NCBI GenBank assembly: GCA_910586565.1
Contig: CAJUIT010000022.1
Span: 1-46,549, forward strand
Direction of reading: 5' to 3'
From: an uncultured Muribaculaceae bacterium
GTDB taxonomy: Bacteria; Bacteroidota; Bacteroidia; Bacteroidales; Muribaculaceae
Length of the DNA stretch: 46,549 nucleotides
Shown: piece by piece, positions 31,435 to 40,819 of the stretch
Layout: each line of letters opens with the position of its first letter
Position numbering within the stretch: position 1 is the first letter of the stretch
Program-made: the position numbers and the translations under genes
Notes under the pieces: generated by a model
Told to the model about the DNA's origin: nothing
The model's input: only the letters and a program-made list of their open reading frames with translations
Databases searched by the model: none

Positions 31435-32613
31435 TTATCTGATTTTAAAAGTGTAGTAGAGAAGATAAACAACTCCCACCGTCATAACGGCAACCGAGCC
31501 GATTTGGCCGATTGCATCGGCAGCAAATCCCATCGCCAGAGGGAACACAGTTCCGCCGAAAAGGCCCATAATCATCAGACCTGAAACTTCATTCTTTTCG
31601 CCGGGTGCCGAAGTGATGGCTTGAGAGAACACTACCGAGAACACGTTGGAGTTTCCGAATCCAATCATTGCTATGCTGGCGTAGATTGCGGTGAGCGATG
31701 TGGCCGAGAACAGAATCACCATAGCAGCAAGCATCATAGCCACGCTTATGCCGAAGAACGATTTGGGCGACATCACGCGCAGAAGGAATGCTCCGGTGAA
31801 GCATCCGGCAGTGCGGAAAATAAAGTAGATTCCGGTTGCGAAACCTGCGTCTTCGAGAGCCATTCCCAGGCGTTCCATCAGGATTTTTGGTGCGGTGGTG
31901 TTGGTGCCGACGTCAATACCCACGTGGCACATGATGCCGATGAAACAGAGCAGGATAAACGGTTTGCCCAGAAGTTTCACACATTCCTTGATGCCCGAGG
32001 CCTTGTCGGGACGTTCCTCTTCAATGGGGGTGGCACCGAGAACGGCTATCGACAGGATGCTGACAACAGCGAAGATTACGAACAGGAAGCGCCAGCCGAG
32101 GCCGAAGGTTGGGAACAGAGTGGTTGCGCCCCACGCACACAGAATGGGAGCGAGGAAAGATGCGATTGCCTTAACGAACTGGCCGAAAGTGAGGGTAGAG
32201 GCTAATTTGTCGTTGCTTATCAGGTTGCTCACAAGCGGGTTGAGCGAGGTCTGCATCAGCGCATTTCCGATTCCAAGCAGTGAAAATGAGGTGAGCATGA
32301 AGGGGTAGCTGTCGCCGAAGATAGGGATGAACAGCGACATGGCGGTGATGGCCAGCGAGATTAAAACCGTGCGTTTCCGGCCGATGCGGTTCATCAGCAT
32401 TCCTGTGGGGACGGAAAAAATCAGGAACCAGAAGAAAACAAGAGAGGGGAAAAGATTGGCTTGCGAGTCGGTCAGGCCGAGGTCTTTCTGCACATAGTTG
32501 GATGCAGTGCCCACGAGGTCGACAAAACCCATTGCAAAGAAGCAAAGCATCACCGGCACCAATTGAAGTGTGGTGCTTTTGCGGGTAGCTGAAATTGAAG
32601 ATGTTGTTTCCAT
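31435..32613 (-). CDS. MFS sugar permease (FHS/fucose-permease-like)
   Basis: 392 residues with 12 hydrophobic segments of the major facilitator type. The N-terminal region (LVPVMLCFFAMGFVDLVG, then QANLFPSLVFFWFLIFSVPTG) and the loop GMLMNRIGRKRTVL are typical of the fucose/glucose/galactose-H+ symporter group. It probably brings fructose released in the periplasm into the cytoplasm for the fructokinase encoded 53 bp downstream. Substrate assignment is from context. Confidence 0.88.
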   Translation of the reverse strand: METTSSISATRKSTTLQLVPVMLCFFAMGFVDLVGTASNYVQKDLGLTDSQANLFPSLVFFWFLIFSVPTGMLMNRIGRKRTVLISLAITAMSLFIPIFGDSYPFMLTSFSLLGIGNALMQTSLNPLVSNLISNDKLASTLTFGQFVKAIASFLAPILCAWGATTLFPTFGLGWRFLFVIFAVVSILSIAVLGATPIEEERPDKASGIKECVKLLGKPFILLCFIGIMCHVGIDVGTNTTAPKILMERLGMALEDAGFATGIYFIFRTAGCFTGAFLLRVMSPKSFFGISVAMMLAAMVILFSATSLTAIYASIAMIGFGNSNVFSVVFSQAITSAPGEKNEVSGLMIMGLFGGTVFPLAMGFAADAIGQIGSVAVMTVGVVYLLYYTFKIR

Positions 32614-32640
32614 GAGAGATTTATCAGGCTAATTAGTTTT

Positions 32641-34479
32641 TTATTGAACCGGGGTGAGTGAATAGAAAGTTTGGTTCTCTATGCGCGCGTTGCCTCCGTT
32701 GGCGGCAACGGTCAGGGTGGTGTAGGGGGTGGTTGGGAACACAAGGTTGGTCATTGCGAATTTTCCGTCGTTTCCAAACACTTCAATGCTCGATTTGTCG
32801 ATGAAGATGCGCAACGAGAGTTTTCCGCCATTGTTGAATGCGGGTGCTGTTGTGACAGCCGGGAAATCCTGACTGAAATCGGTCAATCCGCTTTCACGAC
32901 GGTCGAAAGAGAATGTAGCAGCGGCGGGGTTGTAGGTCATGACCGTTTTGTTTCCTGCGGCATTAGAGAGTGTGAGTGTCACATCAGAAGCCTTTCGCGG
33001 GTCGATAGTGAGAAGAAGCTCGCAGATGCCGCCGTTTTCGGTAGGGAGAGGGAACGATTTCCCGGATTTTCCGGCAGTGTAGGATTTCTTCTTAAGGGTA
33101 GTGCGGCCGCGCAAAGCCACGAGTTCGGGCGAGGGGGATGAGGAGGCATATATTTGGCCGTCGTCACCTTTGAACAGTCCCACCTCGCGAGGAAGAGTGT
33201 TGGCGCTGCGGAACTGCGATGTCGGCACTTCGGCAGCATATTGCCAGTTGCTCATCCAACCAATCACAGTGCGGCGTGAATCGGGAGCATCGCTCCAGCT
33301 CACTGTGGCGTAGTTGTCTTTGCCATAATCCATCCATTTGGTAACTACATTTCCGTCGGCATCGGTGTCGGGGGTGAAAGTTGTGCCGTCGAAATCGCCG
33401 ATGAAATATTGTGTTCCGCTTCCACCGAACGGACCGCCGGGATTAATGTTGCATATAAGCATCCACTTTTCCATGTCGGAACCTTCAACGGGGAGTTTGA
33501 ACAGGTCGGGGCATTCCCACACTCCATCCTGGGCGCCGAGCCCTTTGCCGAATGCGCTCTTCAGGGTCCAGTTTCTGAGGTCGGGGGAGGAGAAAATCAG
33601 CATTTCATGGTCGAGAGCGTGAGCCAGCAGCAGGTTCCATTCGTTGGTTTCCTTATTCAGGAACATATTGGGGTCACGGGCCTCGCTCTCAAGAGTTATC
33701 ACGGGGTTGCCCGGATAGATTTCAAACGTATTGCCGTTATCGGAGCTGTGGGCAAGGCTTTGAATCTGACTTGTGGCAGCCGAGGTGTAGAGCGCCACAA
33801 TTGCATTTTCGCCGAAACCGGCGCTGTTGGCCGGGTCGAGAACACAGCTTCCGCTGAACACGGTGCCGAGACCGTTGGGCTCGATTGCCGCCTGATGATG
33901 GTTCCAATGGATAAGGTCGGAGGAGCTGGAGTGTCCCCAGGTCATGTTCTGCCATTTCGAGCCGTAGGGATTCCATTGATAGTAGAGGTGCCACAGCCCA
34001 TCTTTGTAGACCATTCCGTTGGGGTCGTTCATCCATCCGTAGAGGGGGGTGTGATGAAAGGAGGGGCGGTAGGTTTCGCGGTTTGTGGTGTCGAACGTGT
34101 CGGATGTGGTGATGTTTTTCCAGAAAGCATCCTCACGAGCCTCGCGCACCGACGAACGGTTCTGCGATGTGATGATATTGAGAATCACATCATGGCCCTT
34201 GTAGGGGGTAAGGTCGAAAGGCACGTTGTAGTCGACTCTGGTTTTGGCCAGTCTCACATATATAGTGCGGTCAAGTTTCCCGTCGACCAACACATTGACT
34301 GCGGCATCCTCATTGCTTTCCTGAACCGGCAGAATCAGAAAGCGGTTGTCGGGTTTTATTCTGACCAAGGTGTTGTTGGTGCCGAGGTGCTCTACGGTCA
34401 CATTTCCGGTGGAGTCGTTTGCCGCGGCAGCCGTTGCACCGGCGGCCAGCAGAAGCGCAAACATCGGTAGTTTTTTCAT
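32641..34479 (-). CDS. glycoside hydrolase family 32 fructanase
   Basis: 612 residues with a signal peptide (KLPMFALLLAAGATAAAAND), an N-terminal beta domain of about 110 residues seen in Bacteroidales GH32 proteins, and then the five-bladed propeller. The nucleophile is Asp152 in GWMNDPNG, the transition-state Asp is in EARDPNMF, and the acid/base Glu in WECPDLFKLP. The C-terminal beta sandwich includes LRIFIDKSSIEVFGNDG. The enzyme hydrolyses beta-fructosides (inulin, levan or sucrose-type ends), most likely in the periplasm as no lipobox is present. Linkage preference cannot be read. First gene of the operon; a TAnnTTTG box lies 50 bp upstream. Confidence 0.95.
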   Translation of the reverse strand: MKKLPMFALLLAAGATAAAANDSTGNVTVEHLGTNNTLVRIKPDNRFLILPVQESNEDAAVNVLVDGKLDRTIYVRLAKTRVDYNVPFDLTPYKGHDVILNIITSQNRSSVREAREDAFWKNITTSDTFDTTNRETYRPSFHHTPLYGWMNDPNGMVYKDGLWHLYYQWNPYGSKWQNMTWGHSSSSDLIHWNHHQAAIEPNGLGTVFSGSCVLDPANSAGFGENAIVALYTSAATSQIQSLAHSSDNGNTFEIYPGNPVITLESEARDPNMFLNKETNEWNLLLAHALDHEMLIFSSPDLRNWTLKSAFGKGLGAQDGVWECPDLFKLPVEGSDMEKWMLICNINPGGPFGGSGTQYFIGDFDGTTFTPDTDADGNVVTKWMDYGKDNYATVSWSDAPDSRRTVIGWMSNWQYAAEVPTSQFRSANTLPREVGLFKGDDGQIYASSSPSPELVALRGRTTLKKKSYTAGKSGKSFPLPTENGGICELLLTIDPRKASDVTLTLSNAAGNKTVMTYNPAAATFSFDRRESGLTDFSQDFPAVTTAPAFNNGGKLSLRIFIDKSSIEVFGNDGKFAMTNLVFPTTPYTTLTVAANGGNARIENQTFYSLTPVQ

Positions 34480-34528
34480 GTTATTTTCAGGTTATAGTTT
34501 TTTTCGGGGTTATTCGCATTTGCTGTTG

Positions 34529-34536
34529 CAAAGCTA
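34529..34536 (-). promoter_or_regulatory. -7 promoter element for the GH32 operon
   Basis: The minus strand reads TAGCTTTG (TAnnTTTG), giving a leader of about 43 nt. It has no -33 TTG. The shared 68-bp element starts 19 bp upstream, where an activator would sit. Confidence 0.6.
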
Positions 34537-34555
34537 ATATAATAAGCCGGAGTGC

Positions 34556-34623
34556 GTTATTAATAATCGGGCTTTCGATGTGAAAAATGTTGCATTGCGA
34601 CGATTTTGAAATCCGGTGCACAG
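34556..34623 (+). promoter_or_regulatory. shared fructan-locus element, copy A (GH32/regulator intergenic)
   Basis: By eye about four in five of 68 positions match 37576-37643 without gaps, including GTTATTAA, AATCGGG, TGTTGCAT and TGCAC. It lies between the divergent -7 boxes at 34529-34536 and 34644-34651. It is a likely binding site for the hybrid regulator encoded next door. Confidence 0.6.
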
Positions 34624-34643
34624 AAAATAATGTTTTTTCTTTT

Positions 34644-34651
34644 TATCTTTA
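34644..34651 (+). promoter_or_regulatory. -7 promoter element for the hybrid regulator gene
   Basis: TATCTTTA, one mismatch from TAnnTTTG, 88 bp after the start of the shared element and about 105 bp before ATG 34757. Confidence 0.45.
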
Positions 34652-34756
34652 CGCTGTGAATCACGCGGGTAGGCTGCCCCATCAAGAAATCACACAGAGA
34701 AATTATTCGATTCGAGCAGATGCCTGACTGATAGAAAGCCGATAAAATCCTGTACC

Positions 34757-37528
34757 ATGATAAGGAAAGCACTTGCATTTATTATTTGTGTAGCATTGAT
34801 GTTCTTGCCCACCGGATGTCGGGAAAAGAAAATATGGCGCATCGGAGTGTCGCAATGCAGCAGCGATGACTGGCGTTCAAAAATGAACGATGAAATCAAC
34901 CGCGAGATTATGTTGCATGAGGATGCCACGGTGGAAATTCGTTCGGCCAACGATGACAATGCGCGTCAGATTGAGGATATACGTTACTTTGCCGATAATG
35001 GCTTTGACATAATATTGGTAGCGCCTAATGAGGCCGAGGCATTGACTCCGGTAATCAAAGAGGTGTGGGAGAGCGGTGTGCCTGTGGTTGTTTTCGACCG
35101 CGATATAGTCGGAGACACCTACACCGCTCGTATCGGCGTAGACAACTGCGACATGGGGCGCTCGGCTGGGGCCTATGCGCGCAATTTGCTCAATGGCGCT
35201 GAAGTGAAAGCTATCGAAATCAGGGGGAGAGACGGTTCCACCCCCGCTGCGGAGCGTCACCGCGGATTCGTGGAAGAGCTTGCTTCGGCCCCGGGCATGA
35301 CCCTCGTGGCTTCGGCGGTTGGAAACTGGAATGAAAATGATGCGAAGGCTCCGGTTGATTCGATGTTGAAAGCGCATCCCGAGGCAAATCTTATTTACGC
35401 CCACAATGACCGCATGGCCATAGGGGCGGCTGCAGTGACCCGCAACCGCGGGCGCGATGATATCAGGATAATAGGTATTGACGCAGCTCCCAACATCGGT
35501 ATTAAAGCTGTGGCCGACAGCATTATAGATGCCACATTCCTCTATCCCACAGAGGGGCACAGGCTTGTGCGCACAGCTTTGGCAATTTTGAAAGGGGAAC
35601 CATTTGAGAAAGAGGAGAAACTGCCGCTTACGTCGGCCGTTGACCTTTCCAACGCCAACATTCTGCTGCTTCAGAATGAGGCGCTTGCCGAGGAGACCCG
35701 TAAAATGAGTATGCTTAAATCGCAGGTTGATCTTTATTGGGAACGGCATTCGGCGCAGACTGTTCTGTTTTATGCCGCGGTTGCCATCGTGCTGTTGCTT
35801 TGCGGAGTTGTGTTTCTTCTTTTGCGCGCGTTCTGGCAGCATAAGCGCTACCGGCAACGGTTGCTCGAGCAGAACAGTTTGCTTGAGGCAGAACGCGACA
35901 AACAACAGCAACTTAACCGACAGCTTGAGGAAGCCACCCAATCGAAGCTACTGTTTTTCACCAACGTGTCGCACGATTTGCGCACACCGCTCACTTTGAT
36001 AGCAGAGCCGGTTGAGCAGTTAGCCGGAGCTACCAACCTCTCCCCTCAGCAGCAGTCGCTCATGACGATAGCCTCACGCAACGTGAAGATTCTAAAACGG
36101 TTGATAAATGAGATTCTCGATTTTAGAAAATATGAGAACGGAAAGATGGAGCTTGCGCTTGTGGAGGCTGATTTCGGAAAGCTCGTGAAAGAATGGGGCT
36201 CTTCTTTCACCGAACTTGCGCGCAAGCGCCGCATAAGGTTCAATATCAACGTTGACGAATCGGTTGGAAATGAGTTGATTGATGTTGAGAAAATTGAGCG
36301 CGTGTTTTTCAACCTTGTGAGCAACGCTTTCAAGCATACTCCCGATAACGGCGCGATAACAGTTTCGGTGACCGCGACCGACGGTCTGGTTAAGCTGTCG
36401 GTGGCTGACAACGGCGAGGGTATCTCCCCCGATGAGATAAAGCACATTTTCGACCGCTTCTACCAGGTTGACAAGGTTCACCCCAAAGGTTCAGGCATCG
36501 GGCTTTCGCTGGCGAAAGCTTTTGTTGAACTTCATGGAGGATCAATTTCGGTTGACAGCGCCAAAGGTAACGGAGCAGTTTTCACGGTTGAAATTCCCCG
36601 TCGCAACCCCGACAATCTGCAATCGGCCGGTGAGGGGCATGAGGATTTTATGGCACCGGAGTGTGAAGGAATGGTGGCTGAACTTGAATCTTCGGAAAAC
36701 ATGCCCCATGAACTGCATCCTGACAAGCCCGTGGTGCTTGTGATTGACGATAATCCCGACATTCGCGCGCTGCTGAGTGAAATGCTTTCGGGTGAGTATA
36801 ATGTGATAACCGCTCCCGATGGCCGGGAGGGGGTGAAATCGGCTGCACGCTATGTGCCCGACCTTATCATCTGTGATGTGATGATGCCTGAGATGGATGG
36901 TGTGGAATGTTGCTCGATTTTAAAACGGGAACTTGTAACGTCGCACATCCCGGTGCTCATGCTCACTGCGTGCGGCCTGGATGAGCAGCGCGCCCGTGGA
37001 TTCGACAGCGGTGCCGACGGTTACATGTCGAAGCCGTTCAATATGGAGGTGCTGAAGTCGTGGAGCCGCAGTCTGATAGCCAACCGCAAGCGCATAAAAG
37101 AGGTGCTTGGTGCTCCTGGTGTCAAGGCGCAGGGTGCTGTTGCCGGGGCGGACTCCGAGAAACCGAAAGCTCCGGCGGTAAAGGCTCCGGGCGACATCGA
37201 CAGCGAATTTTATGCACGTTTTGTTGAGATTGTGAACTCACAACTGGGCAATTCGGAGATGGGCGTTGACGATTTGGCTGCCAAAATGGGGCTCGGACGT
37301 TCGCAATTCTACCGCAAGATAAAAGCACTCACCAACTTCTCGCCGGTTGAGTTGATTCGCGACATGCGTCTGCAGCGTGCCCGCACACTACTCACCACCA
37401 CTGAAAAGTCGGTTAGCGAAATCGGATATGAAACAGGATTCTCCACACCTGCCTATTTCACAAAATGTTTCCGCGACGCATTCGGCGAAACGCCCACAGA
37501 GTTCCGTGCAAAACTCGGCATCGGTTGA
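34757..37528 (+). CDS. hybrid two-component system regulator with periplasmic sugar-binding domain
   Basis: 923 residues. Signal/anchor (RKALAFIICVALMFLPTGC), then a type I periplasmic binding domain of the ribose/LacI kind (about residues 25-320; WRIGVSQCSSDDWRSKMN, GFDIILVAPNEAEALTPVI, VVVFDRDIVGD, NLIYAHNDRMAIGAA, IIGIDAAPN). A membrane helix follows (about 345-366), then the histidine kinase (H-box NVSHDLRTPLTLI, N-box FFNLVSNAFKHTPDNGA, GSGIGLSLAKAF), receiver (VLVIDDNPDIRAL, phospho-acceptor Asp in IICDVMMPEMDG) and C-terminal AraC helix-turn-helix (VDDLAAKMGLGRSQFYRKIK). This is the arrangement of the Bacteroides fructose-sensing regulator of fructan loci. It lies between the GH32 operon and susC/susD and probably activates both on sensing fructose. 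Confidence 0.96.
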   Translation: MIRKALAFIICVALMFLPTGCREKKIWRIGVSQCSSDDWRSKMNDEINREIMLHEDATVEIRSANDDNARQIEDIRYFADNGFDIILVAPNEAEALTPVIKEVWESGVPVVVFDRDIVGDTYTARIGVDNCDMGRSAGAYARNLLNGAEVKAIEIRGRDGSTPAAERHRGFVEELASAPGMTLVASAVGNWNENDAKAPVDSMLKAHPEANLIYAHNDRMAIGAAAVTRNRGRDDIRIIGIDAAPNIGIKAVADSIIDATFLYPTEGHRLVRTALAILKGEPFEKEEKLPLTSAVDLSNANILLLQNEALAEETRKMSMLKSQVDLYWERHSAQTVLFYAAVAIVLLLCGVVFLLLRAFWQHKRYRQRLLEQNSLLEAERDKQQQLNRQLEEATQSKLLFFTNVSHDLRTPLTLIAEPVEQLAGATNLSPQQQSLMTIASRNVKILKRLINEILDFRKYENGKMELALVEADFGKLVKEWGSSFTELARKRRIRFNINVDESVGNELIDVEKIERVFFNLVSNAFKHTPDNGAITVSVTATDGLVKLSVADNGEGISPDEIKHIFDRFYQVDKVHPKGSGIGLSLAKAFVELHGGSISVDSAKGNGAVFTVEIPRRNPDNLQSAGEGHEDFMAPECEGMVAELESSENMPHELHPDKPVVLVIDDNPDIRALLSEMLSGEYNVITAPDGREGVKSAARYVPDLIICDVMMPEMDGVECCSILKRELVTSHIPVLMLTACGLDEQRARGFDSGADGYMSKPFNMEVLKSWSRSLIANRKRIKEVLGAPGVKAQGAVAGADSEKPKAPAVKAPGDIDSEFYARFVEIVNSQLGNSEMGVDDLAAKMGLGRSQFYRKIKALTNFSPVELIRDMRLQRARTLLTTTEKSVSEIGYETGFSTPAYFTKCFRDAFGETPTEFRAKLGIG

Positions 37529-37575
37529 GCTTCCGGTGTGGCTCCTACCGCCGGCACGCGCCCTTTGAAATGGTC

Positions 37576-37643
37576 GTTATTAAAAATCGGGATTTAGCTG
37601 TTGAAATTGTTGCATGGCGCATTTTTTGATATGCCATGCACCC
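37576..37643 (+). promoter_or_regulatory. shared fructan-locus element, copy B (susC promoter)
   Basis: Counterpart of 34556-34623. It also contains a perfect inverted repeat TGCATGGC / GCCATGCA. It starts 99 bp before the susC -7 box, against 88 bp in copy A, a difference of about one helical turn. Confidence 0.6.
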
Positions 37644-37674
37644 GCAATGATAGGGCTACAGGAGCGACGTATGA

Positions 37675-37682
37675 TAACTTTG
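37675..37682 (+). promoter_or_regulatory. -7 promoter element for the susC-susD pair
   Basis: TAACTTTG matches TAnnTTTG, about 37 bp before ATG 37719. The -33 position lacks TTG, consistent with activator-dependent transcription. Confidence 0.65.
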
Positions 37683-37718
37683 CGTCAGAAATCTAATTCC
37701 AACCCAATCTATTAAAAC

Positions 37719-40700
37719 ATGAAAACAACAATTTTGGCCGTTTCGCTTTCTCTGATGTCGGCCATTGTAGTGCAGGCTGCAGAGGTGCAGGTGAATGGCA
37801 CCGTTCTGTCGAAAGCCGACGGAGAGCCGTTGATTGGCGCAACCGTAGTTCCTGTTGCTAACCCCAATGCAGGTGTCGCCACCGACTTCGACGGAAAATT
37901 CACACTTTCGGTGGAGGAGGGCTCGAAGCTCACTGTTTCCTACATCGGTTATAATCCGATGACTGTGGTGGCACAGCCCGAAATGAACATTGAACTTGAT
38001 GAAAACAGCACCGCACTCGACGAGGTGGTTGTTGTTGGCTATTCAACCGAGAAGAAAGCCGACCTGACCGGCTCAGTGTCGGTTGTGAAAATGAAGGATG
38101 TAGCCGACATGCCCACCGGTAACGTTGTGCAGGCTTTGCAAGGGCGAGTGGCCGGTATGAACGTGAGCACCGACGGCACACCCGGAGGTTTGTCGACCTC
38201 TACTTCCATCCGTGGCCGCTCTTCGTTTGAAGGGGGAGCCAACAGCCCGCTTTATGTTATTGACGGGGTGATGACACGCGAGAACCCCGGCACAATCCTC
38301 AACCCCAACGATGTTGAATCAATCCAGGTGTTGAAAGATGCGGCTTCGGCTTCAATTTATGGTGCGCAGGCAGCCAACGGTGTTATCATCATCACCACCA
38401 AGCGAGCCAAAAAAGGTGAGACTCATGTTACCTTCGATGCCACACTCACCCTTCAGAAATACAACAAAGGGCTCGACCTTCTCGATGCCAATGAATGGGG
38501 GCAGGTTTATTGGGCGGCACATAAAAACTCATTTGGTGTGACCCCCTCATCGGAACTTTACGGCAACGGGGATGTGCCCGTGTTGCAGAGCTACCGCAAC
38601 CTCAACGGCGAGATGGTTTCGCCGCAACTTACCGACTGGCAGGATGAAATTCACCGCACTGCGCTGATGCAAACTTACACAATCGGACTGGCCAAAGGAG
38701 CCGAGAACGGCGGTTCATCGCTCTCACTCAGCTGGCTCAGCCACGACGGTATCATTAAAGGCACTGATTTCAAAAAGGTGAATTCGCGTTTCAGCTCCGA
38801 CTACGGATTTCTCAACAACCGCCTGCGGGCCGGTGGCAATGTGACTGTGAACTGGTGGAAACAGCATCTGGCTCCCGGTGGAATCGAGGAGAATGCAATC
38901 CGCATGCATCCGGCTCGCACAGTCTACGATGATTCAGGGGAATATAACGAACAGACAGGCTTGGGTCTCAACGACACCCCCAATGTGATGCGCCTGATTG
39001 AAAACGAGCAGAACAACAAGCATGAATATTGGCGAGTGTTCGGCAATGCCTATCTCTCGGTTGAGCCGGTGAAGAACCTAATCGTTAAAACCAACTTTGG
39101 TATCAACTACTATGATGAGAACAACAAGGAATTCACTCCCAAATATCTGCGCGACCAAACCAACCTGCTGAAGCAGTCGAACACAAAGAATGTTGACTGG
39201 GTGTGGACAAACACGGCTCAATACAACATCGATTTCGGCAAAAATTCCATCATGGCACTCGTTGGTCTCGAATCGAAAAAATATCATTGGGAAACGCTTT
39301 GGGCACAAGGCAAAGGGCTTGATGTTGAGTTTGACGATTATCTCTATCTCGACAATGTCACAACCGACAAGTCAATCGGTTCGGGCGCTTCAAATTACTC
39401 GATGTTCTCGGTGTTCGGCAAGTTCAACTATTCGTTCGACAACCGTTATCTGCTGTCGCTGACAATCCGCCGCGACGCATCCTCGCGCCTGTCGCACGAT
39501 AACAACGCCGATTGGTTCCCCTCGGTGTCGGCGGGTTGGCGCATCTCGCAGGAGAAATTCATGGAGAATACACGAGGATGGCTCTCCGACCTTAAAATCC
39601 GTGCCGCCTATGGTGTGAACGGCAATGATATCATTGATAACGATGCGTTTTATTCAAAATATTATGTGAGCCTCAACAAGGCATCCTATAATATTTCAGG
39701 CGATAACAAAACGCTTGCCTCAGGCGCGCACCGTGCCCGCTCAACCAACCCCGACCTCCGTTGGGAAAAAACCTATCAGACCAACGTGGGTCTCGACGCC
39801 TCATTCTTTAACGGGCAACTCAATTTCACATTCGACTATTTCTACAAGCGCACCAAAGATATGCTCATCCAGAAGCCTTATATCGCTACAATCGGCGAAG
39901 GGGGTTATTGCTGGTATAACGGTGGCGAAATGGTCAACAAGGGTGTTGAGTTCACCGTCAACTGGCGTCAGCACGTCAACAAGGATTTCAGCTATGAAGT
40001 CGGGTTCAATGCAACAGTGAGCAAGAATACCGTAACCAACCTCGTGGACGACATCATGTATAACTACGGCGGTGGCAACGTCAACCACTCGCTCGTAGGG
40101 CAGCCTTTCGGGTCGTGGATGGGATTCAAAACCGACGGCGTGTTCCATTCGCAGGCTGAAGTTGACGAATATAAGCGCCAATATGATGTGAAATGGGGCA
40201 ACCCTGCCGTGGGCCGTATCAAGTATGTTGACGAGAACGGCGACGGAGTGATTGACTATAACGACCGCACATGGCTTGGGAGCGACCTCCCGAAGGCTCA
40301 GTTTGGCTTGAACCTGTCGGCATTCTACAAAGGGTTTGACTTGAGTTTGTTCTTCACCTCGATTATCCGCGATGCCTACAACAATTCAAAATGGTACACC
40401 GACCTGTTCCAGCTGTGGGGAGGCAACCATGGAAAATCGCTTCTTGATGCTGCCAATGCCTGGACAGAGTTTGAAACCACCGGTTACTATGATTGCGAAA
40501 CGCCGGCTCCCGTGGTTGAAAACCCCAATGCCGAGAACGAGTGCTCGCAATTCTATATCGAAAACGGTTCATTCCTGCGCCTCAAGAGCCTTACACTCGG
40601 TTACACTCTGCCACGGAGTGTGATGGATAAGCTCAAACTGCAGAGTGCCCGAGTTTATTTCCAGACACAGAATGTGTTTACCATCACCAACTACACCGGT

Positions 40701-40775
40701 GCCGACCCCGAAGGACTGGGCTATCCCTACGCAATTCCGCGTCAGTTCACTTTCGGCCTGCAGTTCGGCTTCTGA
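37719..40775 (+). CDS. SusC/RagA-type TonB-dependent transporter
   Basis: 1018 residues. Signal peptide (TTILAVSLSLMSAIVVQAAE), N-terminal carboxypeptidase-regulatory-like domain (about 25-95; VNGTVLSKADGEPLIGATV, DFDGKFTLSV), TonB box region (DEVVVVGYSTEKKADLTGSV), plug (NVVQALQGRVAGMNV, SPLYVIDGVM, SIQVLKDAASASIYGAQAAN) and a 22-strand barrel ending RQFTFGLQFGF. It imports oligosaccharides across the outer membrane with the SusD-like lid. Context (GH32, fructokinase, sugar-sensing regulator) makes fructo-oligosaccharide the likely cargo. The susD-like gene follows after 44 bp. Confidence 0.96.
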   Translation: MKTTILAVSLSLMSAIVVQAAEVQVNGTVLSKADGEPLIGATVVPVANPNAGVATDFDGKFTLSVEEGSKLTVSYIGYNPMTVVAQPEMNIELDENSTALDEVVVVGYSTEKKADLTGSVSVVKMKDVADMPTGNVVQALQGRVAGMNVSTDGTPGGLSTSTSIRGRSSFEGGANSPLYVIDGVMTRENPGTILNPNDVESIQVLKDAASASIYGAQAANGVIIITTKRAKKGETHVTFDATLTLQKYNKGLDLLDANEWGQVYWAAHKNSFGVTPSSELYGNGDVPVLQSYRNLNGEMVSPQLTDWQDEIHRTALMQTYTIGLAKGAENGGSSLSLSWLSHDGIIKGTDFKKVNSRFSSDYGFLNNRLRAGGNVTVNWWKQHLAPGGIEENAIRMHPARTVYDDSGEYNEQTGLGLNDTPNVMRLIENEQNNKHEYWRVFGNAYLSVEPVKNLIVKTNFGINYYDENNKEFTPKYLRDQTNLLKQSNTKNVDWVWTNTAQYNIDFGKNSIMALVGLESKKYHWETLWAQGKGLDVEFDDYLYLDNVTTDKSIGSGASNYSMFSVFGKFNYSFDNRYLLSLTIRRDASSRLSHDNNADWFPSVSAGWRISQEKFMENTRGWLSDLKIRAAYGVNGNDIIDNDAFYSKYYVSLNKASYNISGDNKTLASGAHRARSTNPDLRWEKTYQTNVGLDASFFNGQLNFTFDYFYKRTKDMLIQKPYIATIGEGGYCWYNGGEMVNKGVEFTVNWRQHVNKDFSYEVGFNATVSKNTVTNLVDDIMYNYGGGNVNHSLVGQPFGSWMGFKTDGVFHSQAEVDEYKRQYDVKWGNPAVGRIKYVDENGDGVIDYNDRTWLGSDLPKAQFGLNLSAFYKGFDLSLFFTSIIRDAYNNSKWYTDLFQLWGGNHGKSLLDAANAWTEFETTGYYDCETPAPVVENPNAENECSQFYIENGSFLRLKSLTLGYTLPRSVMDKLKLQSARVYFQTQNVFTITNYTGADPEGLGYPYAIPRQFTFGLQFGF

Positions 40776-40819
40776 TTTCCCAACCTTAATCCACAAAACC
40801 GTAAAAAACGATATTAGAA

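Noticed and set aside
33409..34470. 353-aa ORF antisense to the GH32 gene
   Set aside because: Antisense shadow; the GH32 frame has all catalytic motifs.
34877..35941. 354-aa ORF antisense to the hybrid regulator
   Set aside because: Antisense shadow of the periplasmic-binding domain.
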